A program made the translations under genes and the position numbers. This document shows positions 34,274 to 44,027 of a stretch of 64,000 bases of DNA, in pieces. This DNA is from Clostridia bacterium. GTDB lineage: Bacteria > Bacillota > Clostridia > Oscillospirales > Acutalibacteraceae. The DNA lies in contig JAFRRP010000009.1 of the NCBI GenBank assembly GCA_017428085.1, positions 23,215 to 87,214 of the forward strand, written 5' to 3'. Position 1 is the stretch's first letter, and every line of letters begins with the position of its first letter. The notes under the pieces were generated by a model that was not told the origin of the DNA, ran no database searches, and saw nothing but the letters and a program-made list of their open reading frames with translations.

Positions 34274-34345
34274 CACGCTGCCTCAGCAGCGTTGCAGTCT
34301 CAAATCGCAAGTCGTAAGAAGGCGGCTCACGGAGCCGCGCTGCAA
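34271..34345 (+). repeat. Composite REP plus heptad block after mutS2
   Basis: It begins TAGCACGCTGCCTCAGCAGCG, a hairpin whose TAG ends mutS2. Degenerate heptads (AAATCGCAAGTCGTAAG, 34301-34317) follow, and it closes with GCGGCTC-ACG-GAGCCGC then GCTGC. The layout is the same as after purL. Confidence 0.78.
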
Positions 34346-34357
34346 GCATATAACAAA

Positions 34358-34395
34358 ACGATCCTCCCGCCCTGTTATGGGGCAGGAGGATTTTT
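34358..34395. terminator. Bidirectional terminator between mutS2 and the BspA gene
   Basis: ATCCTCCCGCCC (34361-34372) pairs with GGGGCAGGAGGAT (34379-34391) with a 6-nt loop and TTTTT after it. AAAACG on the other side gives a T run on the minus strand. Confidence 0.88.
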
Positions 34396-34421
34396 GCCGT
34401 CTGTGATGATGGAAACGAAAA

Positions 34422-36740
34422 TCAGGAAAATGATTCCAGCTTAACGGACACGCGCAGGATGGTCCGCGCGTCGTCGGAGCCCACTTTGCCGTCCCGGTTC
34501 ACATCGGCGGCTTTATACGCGGCGGTGCCTTCCGTGATCTCCTTTTCCAGTTTTACGCTGGCCCGCAGCGCCAGCCGCGCGTCGGCGGCTTCCGTTTTTC
34601 CATTGCCGTCCACATCGCCGACGGCGCGTTCTGGTTCCGTCTTCGTGATCGGTTCTGTTTTCGTCGCGCCGCAGGCGATGCAGGTGTAAGTCGATTCACC
34701 CTCCTCTGTGCTGGCGGCGGCGACGGTGATCATGCCCGCGTCCCACGTATGCCCGTCCTCGCAGATGGGGCGGAACTCGTTGCCGTTCTCTATCGCGAAC
34801 CGATGGGCGCATGATCCTTTCTCTCCGTAGATCACCGCGGTGGGAGGAACGGCGGTGCTGCCGATCACGGTGACGGATTTCGGGATGGAAACGCTTTCCA
34901 GCTGTCCGCAGTCCGCGAAGGCGTCAGCGCCGATCTCCTTGACAGTATACGGCACTACCGCTTTTTTCAGACTGCCGCAGCCTTTGAACGCCTCGTTTTT
35001 GATGGCGTCCGGCCCCGCGTACAGCGTAAGCTCCGTTAAACCGGCGCAGTTCATAAACAACGCCTGCGTGATAGTTTTTACGCTGCTCGGTACGGTCACG
35101 GAGGTCAGGGAGGCGCAGCCGGCAAACGCGTAAGAGGAGAGGTACAGGACGCCGTCCGGAATCGTCACGTCCGCAAGGCTCGCGCAGCCGGCAAACGCAT
35201 GATCCTGGATGGAAGTGACGCCCTTCGGGATCGTCACGCTTTCAAGGCTCGTGCAGCCGTTAAACGTGTACGGGTTGATGGTCCTGAGCCTGCTCGGGAG
35301 CGTTATTCTCGTAAGGCCTGTACAGCCGCTGAATGCGTAAGAGGAGATGTACGATACGATGTCCGGGATCGTGATGCTCGTAAGCCCGGTGCAGCCGCCG
35401 AAAGCGCATTCGAGGATGGAGGTGACCCTTTTCGGGAGTTCGATCTCGGTCAGGCCCGTACAGTGGAAAAATGAGTATCCGCCGATCGTGGTGACGCTGT
35501 CAGGAATCGTGATGCCCGTAAGGCCTGTACAGCCGTAAAACGCGCCGCCGTCGATCAGTGTGACGTTTTTCGGGATCGTCACGTCTTTAAGGGAGGAGCA
35601 ATTGTAAAACGTGTTGCAGAAAGCGGTGACGCCCTTAGGGATCGTCGCGCTTTCAAGGCTCGTGCAGCCGTGGAACGTGTCGAAGATGGAGGTGACGCTG
35701 TCCGGGATATCCACGCTGACAAGGCTCGTGCAGCCAGAAAACGCGGAGTTGATGCTGGTGACGCCGTCCGGGATCGTTACGCTGACAAGGCCCGTGCAGT
35801 CGGTAAACACGGAGTTGATGCTGGTGAGGTTCTTCGGGATTTTTACGCTCGTAAGACCGGCACAGCCGGAAAAGGCGTACTCGCCGATGGAGATGACGCC
35901 CTCCGGGATCGCGATATCCGTAAGTCCGGCACAGCCGGCAAACGCGTACTCGCCAATGGAGGTGATGCCCTCCGGGATCGTGATATCCGTAAGGCCGGCG
36001 CAGCCCTCAAACGCGTGCTTGCTGACGGAAAGGATCTCGTCCGGGATCTTCGCGCTCTTAAGGGAGGCGCAGCCGTAAAACGCGTATTTGTTGATGAATA
36101 CGACGCCCTCCGGGATCTTCAGATCGGCAAGGGCGGCGCAGCCGTAAAATGCGGAATCCCCGATGGACACGACGCTGTCCGGCAGCGGCACGCTCGTCAG
36201 CTTTTTGCAGTTGAAAAACGTACACTTGTCGATGAAAGCAATGCTGCGCGGGAGCGTGACGCTCGTAAGGTTCCCGCATTCGGAGAAAACATATTCGCCT
36301 AAGGACCGGACGGTGTCCGGGATCGTCACGTCCGTAAGGCCGGCGCAGCCGGCAAACGCGTAATTCCCGATTTTCGTTACGTCGCTTCCGATGGCAACGC
36401 TCTGCAGGTTTTTGCACTGGTAAAAGGCGGCGGTGCCGATGCTCGTAACACCGTCTTCGATCACCACGTTCTTCACGCTCTGCGCGTCGGTGACCTTCGA
36501 CCTGCCCCACGGAGCGTTGCTTTTATCATTGTAATGGGAATAATCCTTCATCGTTCCCACGCCGCTGACGGTCAGCGTTCCGGCGTCGTCCAGCGTCCAG
36601 GTCAGGTTGCTGCCGTCGCCCTCCCCGCCGCAGGTGCCGGAATCAACGGTTTCTGCATTCGCGGCAAGGACAAAGACGCACAATGCCGCCAACAGGAAGG
36701 CTGCCGTCAGCAGCCGTTTGATCGTTCTAGCGTTTCTCAT
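34422..36740 (-). CDS. Secreted BspA-type LRR protein with C-terminal dockerin
   Basis: This is a 772-residue surface protein. The signal peptide covers about 1-30 (KRLLTAAFLLAALCVFVLAANAET). Some twenty BspA/TpLRR repeats of ~23 residues follow (unit like VTSIGEYAFAGCAGLTDITIP, about 85-620). A short Cys-containing strand region (CAHRFAIENG, YTCIACG) comes next. The last ~65 residues form a type I dockerin with two Ca-binding halves, DVDGNGKTEAADARLALR and DVNRDGKVGSDDARTILR. Dockerins bind cohesins, so the protein may be docked on a scaffold at the surface. BspA repeats commonly bind host or matrix proteins. AAAGGGG precedes ATG 36740. Confidence 0.9.
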   Translation of the reverse strand: MRNARTIKRLLTAAFLLAALCVFVLAANAETVDSGTCGGEGDGSNLTWTLDDAGTLTVSGVGTMKDYSHYNDKSNAPWGRSKVTDAQSVKNVVIEDGVTSIGTAAFYQCKNLQSVAIGSDVTKIGNYAFAGCAGLTDVTIPDTVRSLGEYVFSECGNLTSVTLPRSIAFIDKCTFFNCKKLTSVPLPDSVVSIGDSAFYGCAALADLKIPEGVVFINKYAFYGCASLKSAKIPDEILSVSKHAFEGCAGLTDITIPEGITSIGEYAFAGCAGLTDIAIPEGVISIGEYAFSGCAGLTSVKIPKNLTSINSVFTDCTGLVSVTIPDGVTSINSAFSGCTSLVSVDIPDSVTSIFDTFHGCTSLESATIPKGVTAFCNTFYNCSSLKDVTIPKNVTLIDGGAFYGCTGLTGITIPDSVTTIGGYSFFHCTGLTEIELPKRVTSILECAFGGCTGLTSITIPDIVSYISSYAFSGCTGLTRITLPSRLRTINPYTFNGCTSLESVTIPKGVTSIQDHAFAGCASLADVTIPDGVLYLSSYAFAGCASLTSVTVPSSVKTITQALFMNCAGLTELTLYAGPDAIKNEAFKGCGSLKKAVVPYTVKEIGADAFADCGQLESVSIPKSVTVIGSTAVPPTAVIYGEKGSCAHRFAIENGNEFRPICEDGHTWDAGMITVAAASTEEGESTYTCIACGATKTEPITKTEPERAVGDVDGNGKTEAADARLALRASVKLEKEITEGTAAYKAADVNRDGKVGSDDARTILRVSVKLESFS

Positions 36741-36772
36741 CGCAGTTGCCCCTTTATTCTCTCTCTAAGATT

Positions 36773-36801
36773 ACTCTACCATAAATCAAAAAACGATGCA
36801 A
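36773..36801 (-). promoter_or_regulatory. Promoter of the BspA-dockerin gene
   Basis: TTGCAT (36801-36796), 17-nt spacer, TAGAGT (36778-36773), about 33 bases upstream of ATG. Confidence 0.65.
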
Positions 36802-36862
36802 GAAAAAAAAGTTTTTCCCGCATCGGACGCTTTCGTGGTTTTCGTTTTCCCGCCTTATGAAG

Positions 36863-38251
36863 TCATTTTTCAGGCGCCGGGGCGAGCTGCTTCGGCAAAA
36901 AGAATTTGAGATAGTACACCCGGAACAGGACGAGCAGCAGCATGTTGTTGCCGATCATGCACGCCCAGGCGGAGACCAGACCCATGCCGCAGTAGGTGAC
37001 GCAGATGAACGTACCGACAATGCGCACGCCCCACATGGAGATGATGTTGAACACAAACGGCATGGTGGTCTTGCCCGCGCCCTGCAGCATACCCTCCGTG
37101 ATGATGGAAACGCCGTAGAAGGGCTCGGAGAGCGCCACCATCCGCAGCACCGTGCTGCACAGCGTGATCACCTGCTCGTCTTTGGAGAACAGCGACACCA
37201 GCTGCGGCGCGAAGGCGAACAGTAACCCGCCGCTGACCACCATCAGCGCGATCTCGGAAAGCTGGATCATCCGGGACATATTCTTCAGCCGCACGGTGTC
37301 CTTTGCCCCGATGCAGTTGCCCGCCAGCGTGGCTGCCGCGGTCTGCATGCCGTAGCCGGGGATATAGAACGCGGATTCCACCGTGTTGGCGATGGTGTGG
37401 GCCGCCGTGGCGGCGCTGCCCAGCGAGTTGATCATCCCGGCGAACACCACGTAGCCCAGCGACGTAAAGAACCGCTGGAACATATTCGGCAAGGCGACCT
37501 TCAGGCAGGGCCGCAGCACCGCTTTGTCGGGTCGGAAGCCGTATCCCTTCGGGGAGATGACCGGGTGGCGGAACAGCGCGGCCGTCATCAGCACGCCGCC
37601 CACGGTGAAGGCGGCGGCGCTGGCCAGCCCCGCGCCGATCACGCCCAGCCCCGCGCCGGGCAGGGTTAAGGAAACGCCGAAAATGCCGATCTGCCGGGGG
37701 GAGTAGATCAGCAGGAAGTTCAGCGCCACGTTCAGCGCGTTGACCAAAACGCTCACGCGCATGGGCGTTTTGGTGTCGCCCGCCGCCCGCAGGCACACGC
37801 CGAAGATCATGCTGGCCGTGCGGAACAGCATGGGCGCGTAAAGGATGAAGAAATAGCGGGAAGCCACCTCGCAGATGGCCGGGTCCGCGTGCATCCACTT
37901 CGGGATGAATGGGCTCAGGCCCAGCGTGACGGCGGTGGTGAACGCGCCGACGATCACGGTACACAGCACCGCCTGCGCCGTCGCGTGGGCGGCCTTTTCG
38001 CGTTCGCCCGCGCCCATGGCCTGCGCGATGTACGCTAAAAAGCCCACGCCCAGCGAATAGACCGTGCTGCCCACCAGCCAGTTGACCGTGGTGGTGCTGC
38101 CCACCGCGGCCGTGGCGGCCGTGCCCAGCGAGCCCACCATAAAGGTGTCCGCGTACTGCACCGCCGTCTGCATCAGCTGTTCCAGCATCGTGGGCCCCGC
38201 CAGCGTAAAGATCACCGGGATCAGTTCCCAGGAAAGACGTTTTCGTTTCAC
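36863..38251 (-). CDS. MATE family efflux transporter
   Basis: This 462-residue carrier has twelve hydrophobic segments and MATE features: TLAGPTMLEQLMQTAVQYADTFMVG at the start, CLRAAGDTKTPM in the first half, and the related GMLQGAGKTTMPFVFN in the second. It exports drugs or other cations in exchange for Na+ or H+. The frame stays open far upstream, but the family start and a GGAAGAG site place it at GTG 38251. It has its own promoter and sits between the BspA gene and the ATP synthase terminator. Confidence 0.92.
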   Translation of the reverse strand: MKRKRLSWELIPVIFTLAGPTMLEQLMQTAVQYADTFMVGSLGTAATAAVGSTTTVNWLVGSTVYSLGVGFLAYIAQAMGAGEREKAAHATAQAVLCTVIVGAFTTAVTLGLSPFIPKWMHADPAICEVASRYFFILYAPMLFRTASMIFGVCLRAAGDTKTPMRVSVLVNALNVALNFLLIYSPRQIGIFGVSLTLPGAGLGVIGAGLASAAAFTVGGVLMTAALFRHPVISPKGYGFRPDKAVLRPCLKVALPNMFQRFFTSLGYVVFAGMINSLGSAATAAHTIANTVESAFYIPGYGMQTAAATLAGNCIGAKDTVRLKNMSRMIQLSEIALMVVSGGLLFAFAPQLVSLFSKDEQVITLCSTVLRMVALSEPFYGVSIITEGMLQGAGKTTMPFVFNIISMWGVRIVGTFICVTYCGMGLVSAWACMIGNNMLLLVLFRVYYLKFFLPKQLAPAPEK

Positions 38252-38286
38252 TGTTGTTTCTCTTCCGTTGTGCTCGTTTTTCTGAC

Positions 38287-38315
38287 AGTATAACACGAAA
38301 AAAGCGGTTTGTCCA
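38287..38315 (-). promoter_or_regulatory. Promoter of the MATE gene
   Basis: TGGACA (38315-38310), 17-nt spacer, TATACT (38292-38287) on the minus strand. Confidence 0.75.
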
Positions 38316-38329
38316 TTACGCAACGTTAA

Positions 38330-38366
38330 TAATAAAAAAATAAAAGCACGGGAGCTTTCCCGTGCC
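38330..38366 (-). terminator. Terminator of the ATP synthase operon
   Basis: On the minus strand GCACGGGAAAGCTCCCGTGC (38365-38346) forms an 8-bp stem followed by TTTTATTTTTTTATTATT. Confidence 0.9.
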
Positions 38367-38382
38367 GGAATGGTTATGTTGC

Positions 38383-38790
38383 TTACAGATGCGGCGTTTT
38401 TTTTGTCTGCACATCGGCGATAAGCCGGGCCAGCTTGACCGCGTGTTCCTTGTAGTGGCGGATGCTTTCCACGTCGGCCTCGTGCAGGCGCTTCATGCGC
38501 TCGCGGACTTCGTCCAGATCCACGTCCGCCCACACGCAGATATCGGTGAACACCCGGGCGTCGTTGTTCTCCACGAACACGGTGCCCTCGTCCGTGTACA
38601 CCTCCAGCACCTTTTCCGGGGTGCGGATACGCATCACGCCCTCTTTGATCGCCATCAGCAGGGGCATGTGGTCCCGCATGACGCACAGTTCCCCGTCCGG
38701 CGCGTTGCAGGTCAGCGAGACGGCCTCAAACGTGCCGAAGAGTTTTTCGGGGGTATAGATGGTTACTTTGAATGTGTTGGGGGTTGGCAT
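38383..38790 (-). CDS. atpC: ATP synthase F1 epsilon subunit
   Basis: This 135-residue subunit starts FKVTIYTPEKLFGTFEAVSLTCNAPDGELCVMRDHMPLL, the N-terminal beta-sandwich of epsilon. Its two C-terminal helices run from about residue 85 (VDLDEVRERMKRLHEAD). It belongs to the central stalk and can inhibit ATP hydrolysis. GGTGAGGATCC precedes ATG 38790. It is the last gene of the operon and is separated from atpD by a ~200-bp repeat insertion, unlike the tight spacing common elsewhere. Confidence 0.95.
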   Translation of the reverse strand: MPTPNTFKVTIYTPEKLFGTFEAVSLTCNAPDGELCVMRDHMPLLMAIKEGVMRIRTPEKVLEVYTDEGTVFVENNDARVFTDICVWADVDLDEVRERMKRLHEADVESIRHYKEHAVKLARLIADVQTKKTPHL

Positions 38791-38815
38791 GGATCCTCAC
38801 CTTGATGTGATCAGC

Positions 38816-38991
38816 GGCAGCGCGGCACCTCAGTGCCGCTTTTGGCAAAAGTAACAGATGCAACGATACCGGTGATCGGTGTTTCGGAATAATAAAAGAA
38901 GTTCTAATCAAATAGACGTCAATAGTTTGTTTGCGCCTCAAGCGGCACTGAGGTGCCGCGCTACCGGTTGAAAACGGCGCGGGGCGCCGTG

Positions 38992-38994
<3 letters not shown>
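38816..38994. repeat. REPIN/MITE-like element plus REP between atpD and atpC
   Basis: The left end (38816-38840) holds GCGGCAC-CTCA-GTGCCGC and the right end (38941-38965) holds GCGGCAC-TGAG-GTGCCGC. They are inverted copies, giving a 150-bp element. A second hairpin (ACGGCG..CGCCGT, 38972-38990) abuts it and ends in the atpD stop TAG (minus strand). Confidence 0.82.
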
Positions 38995-40584
<1,590 letters not shown>

Positions 40585-40587
<3 letters not shown>

Positions 40588-41442
40588 CAGGTTCGTGGCA
40601 GCAGTGATCTCCGCCAGCTCGTTGGTGATGCTGAGCTGCCGGGCGGTTTTTAACTGCGTCTGCAGCTCTTTGATCATGTCGTCCGCGTTGTCGGCGGCGG
40701 ACTGCATGGCCTCCATCCGGGCGGCGTTCTCGCTGGCGGCGGACTGCATCAGGATGCTGTACAGGATCCCGGAGCAGTACTTGGGGACGAAGGCGTCCAG
40801 CGCGTCCTGCGCAGCGGGCTCGTAGAGCATCTCGTTGGGGGAGTAGTCGTCCTGCGCGTCCACGAAGTCGTGGCGCAGCAGCGGCAGCAGCCGGAAGCAG
40901 ACCGGCTTGCTCCCCGCGCCGGTGTAGGGGGTGTAGATGATATACACCTCGTTGACCTGATCCGTCACGTACATGTCGATCAGCTCTTTGGACAGCACCC
41001 GGGCCAGCTCCAGCGAGGGATGCATGGAGGAACCGGGCAGCACCCGGTCCGGCACGATGCCGTCCGCGGTCAGGATCTCCTTGCCCACCATGCCGAAGCA
41101 GTACAGCAGGGGGTCCTTCTTGGTGGGCAGCTTTTCCTTCGTCAGCGCCGCCACCGCGTGGTTGTAATCGCCGCACAGGCGCTTGTCGCCCATCACGCTC
41201 ATGAACAGGGCGGTGCCCAGCGGCGATTTGTCGATATAATAGTTGTGGATGTCCGCGCCCTTGGTGACCTTTAACACGTCCTCCATGGTGCGGCGCAGCA
41301 TCTCCACGTATTTTCTCTGGTAGTCGATGCTCTCCATGGACCGCTTCAGCCGGGAAACGGAGAGCAGGTACATGGCGTTTGTGATCTGTTTCGTCTGCGT
41401 CACGCTGGCCAGGCGGCGCTTGATCTCGCCCGGGGTGTTCAT
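40585..41442 (-). CDS. atpG: ATP synthase F1 gamma subunit
   Basis: This 285-residue rotor subunit opens NTPGEIKRRLASVTQTKQITNAMYLLSVSRLKR, the N-terminal helix, with the equivalent of the conserved KITxAM. The C-terminal helix is SAASENAARMEAMQSAADNADD. Gamma turns inside the alpha/beta ring. ATG 41442 overlaps the atpA stop (ATGA). The Rossmann-like middle domain is well kept (ALFMSVMGDKRLCGDYN). The stop TAG is the first triplet of a REP-like repeat. Confidence 0.95.
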
Positions 41443-42941
41443 GCCTTCGCCCCGAACGCTTTGAAGCGCTCCTCCGCCTTCGCTCTCACGTCGTCGGGCA
41501 GGTCGCCGGTCTCGTCGATGATCCGGCACAGGTCGGCGCAATGTTCGCCGAGGAAGTCAAGGAACCGGGCGAGATATTCCGGGAAGGCCTTTTCGCCCAC
41601 GCCGGTGAACAGATCCAGCGAGTAGGCCAGCAGCAGCAACACCTGCCGGGACAGCGGATAGGGGCTGCTTTTGCCCTGCTTGAACAGGTTGACGAGCCCT
41701 TCGCCCTTGTCCAGCAGCTTTTTGGTGGCGGGGTCCACGTCGCTGCCGAAGCGGGCGAAGACCGCCATCTCCCGGTACTGGGACAGGTCGATGCGCAGCG
41801 TGCCGGAGACCTTCTTCATGGCCGCCGTCTGGGCGGCACGGCCCACACGGGAGACGGAAAGGCCGGTGTTCACCGCGGGCCGGACGCCCGAATGGAACAG
41901 CTCGCTTTCGAGGTAAATCTGGCCGTCGGTGATGGAGATCACGTTGGTGGGGATAAAGGCGGAGATGTTGTTCTCCATGGTTTCCACGATGGGCAGCGCC
42001 GTCAGGCTGCCGCCGCCCTTGCGCCGGGCAAGGCAGGCGCTGCGTTCCAGCAGACGGGAATGGAGATAGAACACGTCGCCGGGATACGCCTCGCGTCCCG
42101 GCGGGCGGTGCAGCAGCAGGGAGATGGTGCGGTATGCCACCGCGTGCTTGGAAAGGTCGTCGTAAACGATCAGCACGTCCCTGCCCTGCTCCATGAAGTA
42201 CTCCGCGACGGAGCAGGCGCTGTAGGGCGCCAGATACTGCATGGCGGGGCTGTCCGCGGCGGTGGCGGCCACGACCGTGGTGTAAGCCATGGCGCCGCCG
42301 GCTTCCAGCGTCTTTATCACTTGCGCCACGGTGGAGGCCTTCTGCCCCACGGCGCAGTAGACGCACAGTACGCCCTGATCGCGCTGGTTCAGGATGCTGT
42401 CCACCGCGATGGTGGTTTTGCCCGTCTGCCGGTCGCCGATGATCAGCTCCCGCTGGCCCCGGCCGATGGGGATCATGCTGTCGATGGCAAGGATGCCCGT
42501 CTGCAGGGGTTTATCCACGGGGCGTCGGTCGGTGACGGAGGGGGCGGGCCGTTCCACGGGGTAGAATTTTTCCGGCGTAAACGGCGCGCCGTCAAGAGCC
42601 CTGCCGATGGGGTCCAGCACCCGGCCCAGCACGTTTTCCCCCACGGGGATCTCCGCCACGGCACCGGTGCCGCGCACGCCGTCGCCCACCCTGACCACGT
42701 CGGCGGAATCGAACAGCACCGCGCCGGCGCCGTTCTCGTCCAGGTCCAGCGCCATGCCCACCACGCCGCCGTCAAATTCCAGCAGCTCGCCGTACAGTCG
42801 GCCCGGCAGGCCGGAGACCCGCACCACGCCGTCGCCTACGGTGGAAACGGTCCCTTTGACGAACGCCACGGGCGCGACGGCGAAATCTTCGATTTTTTGT
42901 TTTAAAAAAGCGCTGATATTCAGTTCCGGCACCTGGCTCAT
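41439..42941 (-). CDS. atpA: ATP synthase F1 alpha subunit
   Basis: This 500-residue nucleotide-binding subunit has Walker A IIGDRQTGKTTIAVD, YDDLSKHAVAYR, LLHRPPGREAYPGDVFYLHSRLLERSA and later GLSVSRVGRAAQ. The N-terminal ~25 residues, which in most species bind the delta subunit's N-terminal domain, are present (ELNISAFLKQKIEDF). That is of interest because delta here lacks the usual binding partner. The start overlaps the atpH stop and the stop overlaps the atpG start. Confidence 0.98.
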   Translation of the reverse strand: MSQVPELNISAFLKQKIEDFAVAPVAFVKGTVSTVGDGVVRVSGLPGRLYGELLEFDGGVVGMALDLDENGAGAVLFDSADVVRVGDGVRGTGAVAEIPVGENVLGRVLDPIGRALDGAPFTPEKFYPVERPAPSVTDRRPVDKPLQTGILAIDSMIPIGRGQRELIIGDRQTGKTTIAVDSILNQRDQGVLCVYCAVGQKASTVAQVIKTLEAGGAMAYTTVVAATAADSPAMQYLAPYSACSVAEYFMEQGRDVLIVYDDLSKHAVAYRTISLLLHRPPGREAYPGDVFYLHSRLLERSACLARRKGGGSLTALPIVETMENNISAFIPTNVISITDGQIYLESELFHSGVRPAVNTGLSVSRVGRAAQTAAMKKVSGTLRIDLSQYREMAVFARFGSDVDPATKKLLDKGEGLVNLFKQGKSSPYPLSRQVLLLLAYSLDLFTGVGEKAFPEYLARFLDFLGEHCADLCRIIDETGDLPDDVRAKAEERFKAFGAKA

Positions 42942-43159
42942 TCCTCTCTGAGATGCTTGCCCATCGCTTTTAACTGCGTGGCAAGGGTCAAATCAAATAT
43001 GTGTCCGTTCAGGTCCAGCATAAACCCGCCGATGACCGCATCATCCGTCACACGGGTGAACGCGATGTCGTCGCCGAATCTTTTGCGAACCTTTTCACAG
43101 AGGTATTCATACGTTTCGCCGCTCATGTTGGAGGCGGCGGTGACGGTACAGTTCCGCAT
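42938..43159 (-). CDS. atpH: ATP synthase delta subunit reduced to its C-terminal domain
   Basis: Only 73 residues are encoded, against ~175-180 in normal delta/OSCP. The sequence CTVTAASNMSGETYEYL..KRFGDDIAF, then DDAVIGGFMLDLNGHIFDLTLATQLKAM, matches the C-terminal domain (the VDpsLIGG and D-S-QL end motifs). This is the part that contacts the b stalk. The six-helix N-terminal domain that grips alpha is absent. The gene sits in the usual place between atpF (10 bases) and atpA (4-base overlap), so no upstream exon-like piece or frameshift remnant has room. Confidence 0.8.
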   Translation of the reverse strand: MRNCTVTAASNMSGETYEYLCEKVRKRFGDDIAFTRVTDDAVIGGFMLDLNGHIFDLTLATQLKAMGKHLREE

Positions 43160-43169
43160 AGCCCTCTCC

Positions 43170-43655
43170 TTACTCGCCGAAGAAGCTGTCCACGATGCGG
43201 CGGTTGTCCGCGTCGGTGACGGCCCTGCCCATCAGCTTGCCGGAGATCTCCAGCGCGATATCGGTGATGGCGTCCTTGGAGTCGCGGGCGGCCTTGTCGC
43301 GCACGGCCTGCGCGTCCGCCTCGGCTTCGGCAAGGATGACCTCCGCCTGTTTCTGCGCCTTCACGGTGATATCCGCGGCGTTCCGGCGCGCCTGTTCGGA
43401 GGCCGCCGCCAGCACCTTGGCTTTTTCGGCCTCGGCGTCCGCCAGCAGCGCCTCGTATTTCGCCTTTTCGGCGTCGGCGCGCGCCTGCGCGTCCTCTGCC
43501 TCCTTCACGGCTGCCGTCGTCCGTTCTTTCCGCTGCGCCAGGTATTTCTTGACCGGTTTGTACAGCAGCTTCCGGGTGACGAAAAACAGGATCAGGATGT
43601 TGGCGATATTGATGATCAGGTCTGCCAGCATATCTTTTGACAGTAGATCTGCCAT
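43170..43655 (-). CDS. atpF: ATP synthase F0 b subunit
   Basis: This 161-residue stator protein has one N-terminal membrane helix (LIINIANILILFFVTRKLLY, about 12-31). A long charged helix rich in Ala/Glu/Lys follows to about 140. ATG 43655, preceded by AAGGAAG, is favoured over the GTG nine bases upstream. It forms the peripheral stalk joining a to delta and alpha. The C-terminal portion (ITDIALEISGKLMGRAVTDADNRRIVDSFFGE) is the delta-binding end. Confidence 0.95.
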   Translation of the reverse strand: MADLLSKDMLADLIINIANILILFFVTRKLLYKPVKKYLAQRKERTTAAVKEAEDAQARADAEKAKYEALLADAEAEKAKVLAAASEQARRNAADITVKAQKQAEVILAEAEADAQAVRDKAARDSKDAITDIALEISGKLMGRAVTDADNRRIVDSFFGE

Positions 43656-43692
43656 GGGGTTCACTTCCTTGTCAGTGATTTGTGGTTGCCGA

Positions 43693-43911
43693 TCACTTGG
43701 CGGTCGCCAGGATCAGCGACACCACGAACGCGTAGATCGCGGTGGATTCCGCCAGGGCGCAGCCCAGCAGAAGGATGGTCTGGATCTTACTGGCCGCCTC
43801 CGGCTGACGGGCCGAAGCGTCGATGGCCTTGGAAGTGGCGAAGCACATGCCGAAGCCGACGCCGATGACCGCCGCCGCCATGATGATTGCCGCCGCAATG
43901 TAGTTGATCAT
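43693..43911 (-). CDS. atpE: ATP synthase F0 c subunit (ring proteolipid)
   Basis: This 72-residue hairpin of two membrane helices is joined by ARQPEA. The outer helix holds the ion-binding carboxylate in LAESTAIYAF. The EST..Y pattern is that of Na+-translocating c subunits such as Ilyobacter. The helix-1 position that holds Gln in those proteins aligns with Met here (about residue 22, in GFGMCFA). Ion specificity is therefore uncertain. It is placed normally between atpB and atpF. Confidence 0.95.
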   Translation of the reverse strand: MINYIAAAIIMAAAVIGVGFGMCFATSKAIDASARQPEAASKIQTILLLGCALAESTAIYAFVVSLILATAK

Positions 43912-43945
43912 AACAATTTCCTCCGTGTATTTGTGATTGCTTTTT

Positions 43946-44026
43946 TTAGTGGGAAGTCAGAAGTCATCTTCTTACGACTCACGACTTACGACTTGTGACT
44001 CAACGGCGCAAGGCGCCGTGCTGCGG
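43946..44026 (-). repeat. REP hairpin plus heptads between atpB and atpE
   Basis: On the minus strand, shortly after the atpB stop, comes CAGCACGGCGCC-TT-GCGCCGTT. GAGTCACAAGTCGTAAGTCGTGAGTCGTAAG heptads and a TGACTTC..GACTTCC tail follow. Confidence 0.8.
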
Positions 44027-44027
44027 T

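Noticed and set aside
42938..43170. Frameshifted full-length atpH
   Set aside because: Only 10 bases separate atpF from the short atpH, so there is no space for a frameshifted N-terminal domain.
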